The translations under genes and the position numbers were made by a program. Below the pieces are notes generated by a model. That model had not been told where the DNA came from and made no database searches. It saw nothing but the letters and a program-made list of their open reading frames with translations. Positions 36,415 through 44,400 of a DNA stretch of 64,000 nt are shown here, piece by piece (position 1 is the first letter of the stretch; the number at the start of each line of letters is the position of its first letter). The DNA is from PWXP01 sp040772845 (GTDB lineage Bacteria; Planctomycetota; Planctomycetia; Pirellulales; Thermoguttaceae): positions 1,426,001-1,490,000 of the forward strand of contig JAXGXG010000001.1 of the NCBI GenBank assembly GCA_040772845.1, in the 5' to 3' direction.

Positions 36415-36583
36415 ATAGGCGGACCAGATAATTCGCGGAGAGCGAAATCGCGAAGTGATGGCAGGGTGTTGACTGGCAACGGGTTACGGGCCAGAATTGG
36501 CGTTGGCCCGGGGGTTCTTATCCCGCCGACCCGGCGGGCCTAAAGGATTAGCATGGCTACAGGCTGGCGGGATAAATACAAGT
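36415..36583 (+). promoter_or_regulatory. Promoter-hairpin repeat, copy A
   Basis: It contains TTGACT (36469-36474), a 17-base spacer and CAGAAT (36492-36497), then a leader with a perfect TTATCCCGCC/GGCGGGATAA stem (36518-36527 with 36566-36575). The gene start at 36597 follows 13 bases later. The same layout recurs at 40849-40970 and 56211-56379. Confidence 0.7.
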
Positions 36584-36596
36584 TAGCGCCGTAATC

Positions 36597-36989
36597 ATGC
36601 CAGCTCGCAGATCGCCAAAACGGACACTGCTTCGGATCGGCGTCATCGTAGCCGCACCGATCCTTTTGCTCGGCGGTTGTCTGCTGCTTGATCAGATTCG
36701 TATGTCTGCGGCTCGTCCGCCCGCCGAGTTGAAGAGCATCGAGGATTTTCGGGCTTGGAAGCGGGGAACGATTATGGGTAGCGGGACTTTTGAGGACTCA
36801 GGTGTGACTTACACGGTCATGCTTGGTCCTACCGGACGGTATTTGGCGTCTGGTCCGTCTGCATACCTGTTCGATGAGCAGGGGCAGTTTGTCGATTGGA
36901 CCGCGGACATGGGTGACCTCTGCACCGTGAAGAAGCGATTTGACCTTACAAGTGGACACGTTAAGAACATCAGCCGCGAAAAGCGCTAA
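36597..36989 (+). CDS. Hypothetical anchored protein expressed from copy A
   Basis: A 130-aa protein with an N-terminal membrane anchor or lipoprotein-like signal (IGVIVAAPILLLGGCLLLDQ; Cys after LLGG) and a small extracellular part (FEDSGVTYTVMLGPTGRYLA, PSAYLFDEQGQFVDW). No family recognised. It starts right after the promoter-hairpin repeat, has no obvious Shine-Dalgarno, and its stop codon lies inside CGCTAAC, which with the upstream GTTAGCG resembles paired integron-type core sites. Probably a cassette-like accessory gene. Confidence 0.65.
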   Translation: MPARRSPKRTLLRIGVIVAAPILLLGGCLLLDQIRMSAARPPAELKSIEDFRAWKRGTIMGSGTFEDSGVTYTVMLGPTGRYLASGPSAYLFDEQGQFVDWTADMGDLCTVKKRFDLTSGHVKNISREKR

Positions 36990-37028
36990 CAAGTCGGTGG
37001 AGACGAATCGCCGCCCCGCTTCTCCGTT

Positions 37029-37098
37029 CAGGTCAGTGGGGTCAGAGCGCCGTCAGACGTTAACAGGTCAGTGGGGTCAGAGCGCCGCGAGACGTTAA
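37029..37098 (+). repeat. Two tandem 35-bp units
   Basis: Units 37029-37063 and 37064-37098 differ at two adjacent positions only. Each carries GGTCAGTGGGGTCAGAGCGC and ends GACGTTAA. The second unit is the left end of block R1, and part of it recurs at 39331. Confidence 0.9.
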
Positions 37099-37235
37099 CG
37101 GGCAGACTGGCGTCGAAGAAGACGCCGGTTGTGACCGGCGGCGAGTAGCGGATGAAAGAGCCGTACGGGGAAGCGGTAGCGACCAACCCCGAATCATGCG
37201 GCTTCCGCACTCCTCCTTTCCCGCTCTCGCATCCC

Positions 37236-37391
37236 CTTTCGTGTGTTTCGTGTCTTTCGTGGTTCAGGCTTGCCTGTCGGGCCGCACGATAATCGCCGAG
37301 CCCTGCAAGGGCGCGACTCCAATCACGCCTGCAACCCAAGTTGGGACGCGGACCCAACAATGAACCACGAAAGACACGAATCACACGAAAG
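37236..37391. repeat. 31-bp-arm inverted repeat inside R1
   Basis: Arms 37236-37266 and 37361-37391 pair with one mismatch across a 94-base loop. In R2 the left arm has lost about 10 bases, so the R1 structure is the more intact one. Confidence 0.9.
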
Positions 37392-37397
37392 TGGCCG

Positions 37398-37436
37398 CCC
37401 GGCCTGCCGCGGCCGGTTTCATGACTGGCCAGCTAC
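37398..37436 (-). repeat. REP unit, family 1, in block R1
   Basis: Minus strand: GTAGCTGGCCAGTCATGA followed by a CCGGCC/GGCCGG stem. Confidence 0.75.
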
Positions 37437-37685
37437 CGACGGCCTAGCAACTCGCGGTACATGGCCCCGGCGGCAATCCCGCTGCGGAAAACATCGGGGG
37501 GACAGGTTGACAGCCGGGTTGACAAGCTGCCAGAATTGGGGAGTTGAACCATCGCTTTCGTGTATTCCTTTCCCCCACGGCCCGCACGCGGGCTGGGCCC
37601 GGGTAACTGCGGCACCCGGCAACGGGCTGACTTCGGTACACAAAATAAATTGTAGGCCTGCCCCTGACTTCGCTGGCGGAATTCT

Positions 37686-39293
37686 ATGCGATTTACAGAC
37701 TCGATTCATTGGCTGCTGCTTGCCAAGCATGAAGAACTCAATCGATTTCTCGAGCCATCTATGCCGTTCTGTTTCATGTTTGTCGGTCTGGTGCTGTTTT
37801 TCTATGGTCTCGTTGTTTTCAAGTCGGGATTTGAGCATGCCCATTGGAAAGTCCAGTTACTGTGGGGAATCAAAGAGTACCGGGGAAAACAGGCCAGGAC
37901 GCACGGCCTCGGCTATATGGCTTTGGGATTGATTGCTTTCTTAGGTGGTTCCGGCATGCTTCTACACCGATCTGCATCGGACACACCCAAACAGCAAGCA
38001 AGTTCACCAGCGAGGAACCTGCTCCCACAAGGACCGGCCCACGAGTTGCGTGCTCCAAGTTTGCGGCATAGATCGCCTGCTTCCGGTCAAGGGAATCAAA
38101 CCGTTGCGCCACGAGCGATTTCCACCGGTACGGCATCGCCGACAAGAGACAAGATAAACGACAAGCGTGTCGAGCTTCCGCGGCCGAAGGCCGAGAGTCC
38201 TAGCGTTCCGCCGCGAGCGACAACCACCGACACGTTATCGCCGACAAGAGCAGGCGCGGCGGACAGGTCTGGCGAACTTCGCCTTCCGGCGGCCGAAATT
38301 CCGATCGATGTACGTTTCGATCCGATGGTACTCGCCGAACGTTCCCATTACGCAAACGCCCAAAGTGTGCAGTTGCGAGAGAGTGACGCTCGCTCCATAC
38401 TTGTTGACCCCAGCGGAGACGTGCTCGTTGGGCTGAGTGTATGCATAAGTGCCCCCACCCCGCACCGTCCTCAAGACATTATATCAATATGTCCAATTCT
38501 CCAAAGCGGCCTGCGACGCTACTACGGAATGCGTATCGGACCGTTGAAGACGGAGCCGAGGCTACTCATCGGAAAGCCCGGGTACTCGGTCGGAGGCTTG
38601 TTCCTCCATGCGGGAATCGACGGCAGCGGTGTCAAAGTGCTCTTCTGTCGGGTCGAAGAAGACGGCCTTGACACATCCGACTCGCATGAATCCGCGTGGA
38701 TAGGATGTGAACCCGAGACTGATGAAGACACGGTCCTACAGCTATTGAGCGATGGAGAGATAATCGTTGACCTCAAGTGTGATCGATATGATTATTCTCA
38801 ACTGCGCCTCGGTACACTCCTGATTGTCCACGCATGTACACTTCCGCGGCCAGGAGAGACTCTTGGATTTGCCCACGGTGCCAGCTTTCAAGATTGCGGC
38901 CCGAAAGGCAGTCAACTTGTCGGGCTCCAGGTTTCCAGAACACAAGGCAAGCCCATCTCCTCAATCCAACCTTTGTATTCGCTCAATGGCCAGTTTGTGC
39001 CTGGCGACATCCATGGGACGGTTGGACCGGATAAAGCTCGTACGATAGCCAAGCCGGGATACGCAATCACGAATATCCGTGTAAATCCCGCCTTCACCGG
39101 TGTACAGGTCGCGTATTCTCGAACCAATGGTCGTACGGTCGAATCCTATTCCTCCGAGTGGCTCCTGGACAGCTTGAAGTCAGACACGGGCATTGAATCG
39201 CAAATGAGCCAGATTGCCGGAATCTGCGGGACTATTGAAAACGACAGCATCACCTCACTGGGATTCATGTTGTTGCCACAAGCCCCTCGCTAG
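37686..39293 (+). CDS. Membrane-anchored planctomycete protein with two related C-terminal repeats
   Basis: A 535-aa protein. Residues about 25-100 contain two hydrophobic helices (FCFMFVGLVLFFYGLVVF and GYMALGLIAFLGGSGMLL). A low-complexity Pro/Ser/Thr-rich linker (about 100-210) contains two related SPTR units. Two diverged copies of a planctomycete module follow: PRLLIGKPGYSVGGLFLHAG and ARTIAKPGYAITNIRVNPAF are the equivalent strands, each preceded by a VGL(S/Q)V segment. The module is common in planctomycete proteins but has no known function. The start ATG lacks a clear ribosome-binding site. The gene is bracketed by direct repeats R1 and R2. Confidence 0.7.
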   Translation: MRFTDSIHWLLLAKHEELNRFLEPSMPFCFMFVGLVLFFYGLVVFKSGFEHAHWKVQLLWGIKEYRGKQARTHGLGYMALGLIAFLGGSGMLLHRSASDTPKQQASSPARNLLPQGPAHELRAPSLRHRSPASGQGNQTVAPRAISTGTASPTRDKINDKRVELPRPKAESPSVPPRATTTDTLSPTRAGAADRSGELRLPAAEIPIDVRFDPMVLAERSHYANAQSVQLRESDARSILVDPSGDVLVGLSVCISAPTPHRPQDIISICPILQSGLRRYYGMRIGPLKTEPRLLIGKPGYSVGGLFLHAGIDGSGVKVLFCRVEEDGLDTSDSHESAWIGCEPETDEDTVLQLLSDGEIIVDLKCDRYDYSQLRLGTLLIVHACTLPRPGETLGFAHGASFQDCGPKGSQLVGLQVSRTQGKPISSIQPLYSLNGQFVPGDIHGTVGPDKARTIAKPGYAITNIRVNPAFTGVQVAYSRTNGRTVESYSSEWLLDSLKSDTGIESQMSQIAGICGTIENDSITSLGFMLLPQAPR

Positions 39294-39330
39294 TGCCTTG
39301 CGATACCTAGGAATTAGGGTTGGCTCGTTC

Positions 39331-39799
39331 GGTCAGAGCGCCGCGAGACGTTAACGGGCAGACTGCGGTCGAAGAAGACGCCGGTTGTGACCGGCGGCGA
39401 GTAGCGGATGAAAGAGCCGTACGGGGAAGCGGTAGCGACCTGCCGGCCCCGAATCATGCGGCTTCCGCACTCCTCCTTCCCCGCTCTCGCATCCCCTTTC
39501 GTGTTTTTCGTGGTTCAGGCTTGCCTGTCGGGCCGCACGATAATCGCCGAGCCCTGCAAGGGCGCGACTCCAATCCGGCCTGCAACCCAAGTCGGGCCGC
39601 GGACCCAACCATGAACTACGAAAGACACGAATCACACGAAAGTGGCCGCCCGGCCTGCCGCGGCCGGTCCCATGACTGGCCAGCTACGGTCCGCCTGGCA
39701 ACTCGCGGTACATGGCCCAGTGGCAATCCCGCTGCGGAAGACGTCGGCGGGGCAGGTTGACAGAAGGATTGACAAGCTGCCAGACCTGTGGAGTTGAAC
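39331..39799 (+). repeat. Long direct repeat block R2 (about 469 bp)
   Basis: Second copy of R1, in the same orientation, with scattered substitutions and small deletions. The REP unit inside is at 39649-39687. Confidence 0.9.
39649..39687 (-). repeat. REP unit, family 1, in block R2
   Basis: Minus strand: GTAGCTGGCCAGTCATGG followed by a CCGGCC/GGCCGG stem. Confidence 0.75.
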
Positions 39800-39915
39800 A
39801 TGGCAATGGAACATCGTTCGCCGTGGCCCGCGTGATCCGAAACGTTCGGCGAGGGAGAACTTCCGATTCAGAGCCGAATACGTTACCCTGGAGGTGTCTT
39901 CGAGGAGGATTTCCA

Positions 39916-40140
39916 ATGGACAATACGCTGATCGTTCTGGGCCGATATAGCGGCCAGAGATTCATTCCAGACAGTCCACTCCCCCATGCGGAGGGATCGG
40001 CCCAACTGATCATCACACCGACAGCATCCCCCAGGAGCGGATCGATTGCCGACGCCTTCGGCACCGCCGCCGTGCTTCGGACCGGCGACGACATCCTGGC
40101 CCAGGTGCGGGCTCAGCGCGACGAGTGGGGTGACCGTTGA
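39916..40140 (+). CDS. Antitoxin-like partner of PIN toxin
   Basis: A 74-aa protein (MDNTLIVLGRYSGQRFIPDS, GSIADAFGTAAVLRTGDDIL, AQVRAQRDEW). Size, acidic/flexible C terminus and the overlap with a downstream PIN gene identify it as an antitoxin, though its DNA-binding fold is not obvious. GAGGAGG is placed before ATG 39916. Confidence 0.75.
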   Translation: MDNTLIVLGRYSGQRFIPDSPLPHAEGSAQLIITPTASPRSGSIADAFGTAAVLRTGDDILAQVRAQRDEWGDR

Positions 40141-40532
40141 TCTACCTCGACGCAAATGTGGTGATTCGCCTGGTGGAAGGGGACTCCGCGACCCGCACTC
40201 CGCTGGCGGCCCGGCTCGCCGCCACGTTGGGCGTTCCGCGGTCGTTGGTCACATCGCGACTGACCCGGCTGGAGTGTCGGTCAAAGCCGTTGCGTGCGGG
40301 CGATCTCGCAACGTTGGCCCAGTTCGAGGTGTTTTTCGCTGGGGTCGAGTTGGTGATCGTCGAGTTGGGGCCGGCGGTGGTGGAACGGGCGACCGAATTG
40401 TGTGCGCGCTACAACCTCAAGACGCCCGACGCCATCCACTACGCCACGGCGGTGGAGGTCGGCGCGTCGGTGTTCTTGACCGGCGACCGGGGACTGTCGC
40501 ATTGTTCGGAGGTTCCGATCGAATTGCTGTAG
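40137..40532 (+). CDS. PIN-domain toxin, VapC type
   Basis: A 131-aa PIN nuclease. MIYLDANVVIRLVEGD gives the first Asp, VTSRLTRLECRSK the conserved Glu, and LKTPDAIHYATAVEVGASVF with LTGDRGL the C-terminal acidic cluster. The start is a TTG at 40137 overlapping the antitoxin TGA. The pair lies just downstream of repeat block R2. Confidence 0.92.
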   Translation: MIYLDANVVIRLVEGDSATRTPLAARLAATLGVPRSLVTSRLTRLECRSKPLRAGDLATLAQFEVFFAGVELVIVELGPAVVERATELCARYNLKTPDAIHYATAVEVGASVFLTGDRGLSHCSEVPIELL

Positions 40533-40636
40533 AGTGGACGTCTTACCATGAAAGAGCCGGGGGCGGGAGTCTTTACTCTTGACCGCGGAGGGGAAGAATC
40601 GGAAATTGGACCTGTCCCGTTTAATAACTCCTATCC

Positions 40637-40846
40637 TCACCACGCTCTCTGCGGAATAGCACATCCCCTTTGGTGTAGATGATTCTCTTCGTAGATTCGC
40701 CCCTTGACCCACGCACCGTGCGTGAAGTGGTCCGTTGGAGTATGCCAGCGTATCAGGTGATACCAACGAGAAGGACCCCGCCGGAGAATGAGGGCAACGG
40801 ATTTATCGCGAGCGGGAATGACGTAAAGGCGTCCCATGGCATTCAA
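40637..40846 (-). pseudogene. N-terminal fragment of a planctomycete conserved protein
   Basis: The frame starts right after promoter-hairpin copy B and reads MGRLYVIPARDKSVALILRR, GPSRWYHLIRWHTP and HGAWVKGRIYEE before drifting into unrelated codons and a stop. I recall larger planctomycete proteins that start with this VIPARD... RRGP... W.KGRIYE pattern, so this looks like a 5' fragment. The name of the family is not known to me. Confidence 0.5.
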
Positions 40847-40848
40847 CG

Positions 40849-40970
40849 TGTATTTATCTCGCCGGCCTGTAGCCGTGCTAATTCGCTAGGCCGGCCGGTT
40901 CGGCGGGATAAGAACCCCCGAGCCAACGCCAATTCTGGCCCGTAACCCGTTGCCGGTCAAGACCCTGCCA
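40849..40970 (-). promoter_or_regulatory. Promoter-hairpin repeat, copy B
   Basis: On the minus strand TTGACC (40955-40960), 17 bases, CAGAAT (40932-40937), then the conserved leader with TTATCCCGCC pairing to GGCGAGATAA (one mismatch). The remnant gene begins immediately after. The distal part seen in copies A and C is missing. Confidence 0.7.
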
Positions 40971-41310
40971 TTACGTTAAGGCTCTTGGCCCGATGTTGGC
41001 GTAAGGAGTTGGGGCCAGCCCTTCGGGCTTCCGAGGGTTGCTGTTGTTGGGAACCCGGGGTTGCGCGTTGCTCGCACGGCTCGCATTCGCTTCACCCCGG
41101 GCTGGTTTAGGAACGTCCCTTCGGGACTCTTGAGATGGGGCCAGAAGCGGCCAGGGAGGCGGGTGACTTGTCGTGGCCAATCATTCTCGGGATGCAAGCT
41201 CCTTCCTGCACTCCGCCGGCGGCCGCCGCTGGCATGGAACGACGGGTCGCTCGCCATGCGGCAATCCGCTCACGGATCCGCGGCCGCCGCTTGCACGAGA
41301 CGACGAGGTC

Positions 41311-41431
41311 GGCTCTTCCGTTTTTGGGTGCGAACAGCGACCCGTTGGAGTCCCGGCTTCAGCCGGAAAGGAAGAACCGCCTAAAGACGGGACTCCAACC
41401 ATGTCGGCCTGCACCTAGAAACGGAAGAGCC
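41311..41431. mobile_element. MITE, 121 bp, with 8-bp target duplication
   Basis: Ends 41311-41331 and 41411-41431 are 21-bp inverted repeats with two mismatches (outer GGCTCTTCCGTTT). A second inner inverted pair is GTTGGAGTCCCG/CGGGACTCCAAC. Flanks 41303-41310 and 41432-41439 are both ACGAGGTC, a perfect 8-bp target duplication. It has no coding capacity and lies 1-2 bases from the stop codon of the GH42-like gene. Confidence 0.92.
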
Positions 41432-41440
41432 ACGAGGTCC

Positions 41441-44400
41441 CTAATGCGGTGATTCGGTCACAACGAACACGGTCTCGGCCTTCTTGCCGCTGATCACATC
41501 GGTCACCACGGCGCGCCAGCGGCCGGGCTGCTCGTTCAGGGCTGTCTGGAGCCGGTACCGACGCTCACCGCTGGTGGCCAGGACGTTTGCCGTGTACGCG
41601 CGGCTGAGCCGGCCGGCCGGATCGAAGACTTCGATGCGCAGCACGTGATCGCCTGCTTGCGGAAGGGCGCCGCGCTCCTCCATTTGTGGCGCGAGATCAC
41701 TCGATAGGCGCAGAATCAGGAGATCGGCGTCAAGCGATACAGTTTCGCCCCGTTCCACCTCCTCCGGCGACGCCTTCAATGACACGCCACCTATCTGGTA
41801 CGGTAAGATGGCCAGGACGGCGGCGGCCTTTTGGGTCAGGTCGAACGTGGCCGTGTCGGTCAGCCCGAAATACCGCCCGCCGCGCACATCGTAGAGGTGC
41901 GCCTTGCGGCCAATGTGGACTTCGGTGGGTCCCTGCTCCTCGCAGAGCCGGAGCACGCCCAGGATTTCAACGTTGCCACGACGGAACGTCGTCGCCTCGT
42001 AGCCCATCCGTTCGTTGCCGCCGCTGGTCACGCGCACGGGCGACTCAACACTTGCCGAGGCGAGCATGGCGCGAATCAACTGCCGCGACATCATATTGTA
42101 ACCGAGAAACCCGTTCAGGTAGACAGCCTTCCCCTTACCCACCGGGTTGACTACAACCGCCGGTGTCTTGTCTGCATGGGCAACGGCCACTTCAGCGCGC
42201 GAGGTAATCGCATCGGCCCCGGCCAGTTTCAGCCCGGCCAGACTCTCGATTCTTGGCTTGCCGACGACCTCCAGCGTGTCCGGCTTCATCGTGCGGCAGA
42301 CGGCGTCGCGGGATATTCCGAAGAGCTGTTCGACGGACTCGCGGTGGGCGATCGGCTTGCCGCGCCCGTCGGCCGCTCCGGCGCCCAGATCGGCCACGAC
42401 CAGGCCTCCCGCTTCCACGAATCGCCGGATGTGTTCCATCGTGGCGTCGGAAAGGCAGAGCGAGCACGGCAAGAACAGAACGCGGTACTTGTCCAGGTTG
42501 CCTGCCTCGATTTCCGACGTACCGACGTAGCGATAGGTGAATCCCAATTCGCGCAGCAGTCGCGTCGTGTTCACGCGCGAGCGATAGTACCAGGCGTACA
42601 GGCTCGTCGGATCGGGATAGAACGCACTTTCAACGTCGGACCATGCCCACGCCAGGTGCATGCTCGGCTGCGAGTAGAGCACGGCCACCGGATCGCCGGC
42701 CCGCTGGTAGTCGACAAAGATCTTCCCAACACCGCGGGTCAGGTCCTCGATGCCCGAGGCCAGCCAGGCGGAACTTCGTGTATGGGCCAACTGGGGATGC
42801 ACGAAGGCCCAAAAGGCCATCGATTTCGCCCCTTGGCGGACTCCCAGCGAATCGGGCCCCCAAGGCGTACAGCCCTTCGCGCCTTGAAACGCCATCCACC
42901 AGGGCCTGAACTCGGCCCCCTGTTCGCTCCGGTCGTACCAGATCCAACCTGGCGACGGACTCCCTTCAGGCATGAACGATCGGCGAATATCGAGCTTCTG
43001 CCGGATAATCTCGCTCATCGCCACGACGTCGGCCTCGAACGCGTCGTCGGCCTTCGGCGGCGTCAGATGATCGATGATGGTCGGGTACTCGATGGTCATA
43101 TCGACATGCCGCGAAAGCGTCTCGAAGTTCCAGCCGGAAAACGGCATCTGGCCGAACGAGTTCGAAAAACCCATGCGGATGTCCGGATAGTCCTTCTTCA
43201 CGCCGTTGCGCGTGAGCAGGAGGGCGTCCAGCCAGACGTGTTCCATGAACGTTCGCCAATCGATCCACGGGGCCGGATTCGCCGCCTTGCGGGCCTCTTG
43301 ATACGTCATCCGCTCGATCTCCTCGAACGTCGCATACGACGTATCCCACTCACGGTTCATTGCGTCAACGGTACCGTACTGCTCTTTGAGCCACTGGCGG
43401 TATCGCGCCGTGCAGAACTCGCTCGTACAGACCTCCAGGTTCGCATAGCGGGCGCCTGTCAACTCGCTCTCGTCTTCCAACGATGCCAAGGCCATGGGCC
43501 CGTACGGCTTCAGTACCTCGCCCAGCTTTTCGTAGGACGCGGCAATCTTTTCGCGCACCTCCGGGTCGCTCAGGCAGGGGCGGCGGGCGGTTGAGGTCTC
43601 CTCGCCATGGAAGTTGTAGCCGAACGCACGCACGTCCGCCGCGCCCCAGTACATAACCGGAGCCGCCTGCTGAAGTGCTTCGAGCGTGTGGCTCAATGGT
43701 ATCACCTGCCCCTCGATGCCAAAGCCGCGGACGAACTCTAGGGCGTACGGCCGCAAGTACGGACTGGTCCGGCTGAATTGCGAAGTAGAGACAAGGTAAT
43801 CGTCCCAGGCAGGCACAAGCTCCGGCAGGTAGACGTAGGTCTCGGTCTCCAGTAGCGGCCCGTTGCCGTCACTCACCCAAAGCCGGACTCGATTGAGTGT
43901 GGTCAGCGAACGATCCGAAGGAAACGCCAACTGTTGTTCACTTGCACCGGATGGAATTGCCAGACGGCGAGTGAGCTTGCTGACGAGTCGCCCGTACATA
44001 TCGCTGCATTCAGCCGTCACATCGACCTCGCAAGCCGACGTGTCATTCTGGAACGTCGCGACCATGGCAACTTCATCGCCGCGCTGGAAAAAGTCCCGAG
44101 CGGAAGCCCAGGAAACCAGCTTCACCGGCGCGACCACCTCGTACGCGGCCGTGGCAAACGCAAGCGAACGCCCTTGCGCGTCGCGGACCATCATATCCAC
44201 GGCGTGCGTCCGCCCGCCCGTACGGGCAGGCATCGGGAAGCGGACTTCGGTAGCCTGGCCCTTCACAAGGGTGATCTGTTGTTCCTGCTGCGAAGTTGGA
44301 ACGTAGTAGTCGGCCCCGCGATAGATGGCAGTGACCACGGCCGGGCCATCCATCCGCCCCTCCAGACGCAATACCACCTCGCCGGAATCGAACGCCGTCG

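Larger units (their letters stand above)
35795..36596. other. Long intergenic region, accessory-region border
   Basis: No gene is convincing. It holds a family-2 REP-like hairpin at 36209-36239 and, at its right end, copy A of the promoter-hairpin repeat (36415-36583). An open plus-strand frame ending near 36415 has some protein-like composition (EEHESAERMGVCEHVTDAVA), but no homology is recalled. Confidence 0.5.
37075..37549 (+). repeat. Long direct repeat block R1 (about 475 bp)
   Basis: It aligns along its whole length with R2 (39331-39799). Internal parts are a 31-bp inverted repeat (37236-37266 with 37361-37391, one mismatch; core TTTCGTGTCTTTCGTGGTTC) and a REP unit at 37398-37436. R1 and R2 flank the gene at 37686-39293 in the same orientation. 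Confidence 0.9.
36990..37685. other. Intergenic region with tandem and long direct repeats
   Basis: Contains a possible attC-like left half after 36984, two 35-bp tandem units (37029-37098), repeat block R1 (37075-37549) and a family-1 REP unit. No gene is supported. Confidence 0.55.
39294..39915. other. Intergenic region, mostly repeat block R2
   Basis: After a short spacer it is filled by R2 (39331-39799) with its REP unit. The last 100 bases contain the ribosome-binding site of the antitoxin gene. Confidence 0.6.
40533..41440. other. Intergenic region with gene remnant, promoter-hairpin copy B and a MITE
   Basis: It carries the truncated minus-strand gene at 40637-40846, promoter-hairpin copy B and the MITE at 41311-41431. 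Between 40986 and 41300 there are short GC-rich inverted repeats (AACCCGGGG... CCCCGGG) but no supported gene. Confidence 0.55.

Noticed and set aside
35938..36415. Two opposed frames between the membrane protein and promoter copy A
   Set aside because: Neither shows a ribosome-binding site or recognisable domain; a REP-like hairpin lies inside.
37075..39799. R1/R2 considered as a CRISPR-like array
   Set aside because: Only two copies of about 470 bp with a 1.8-kb gene between them; no short regular repeats or cas genes.
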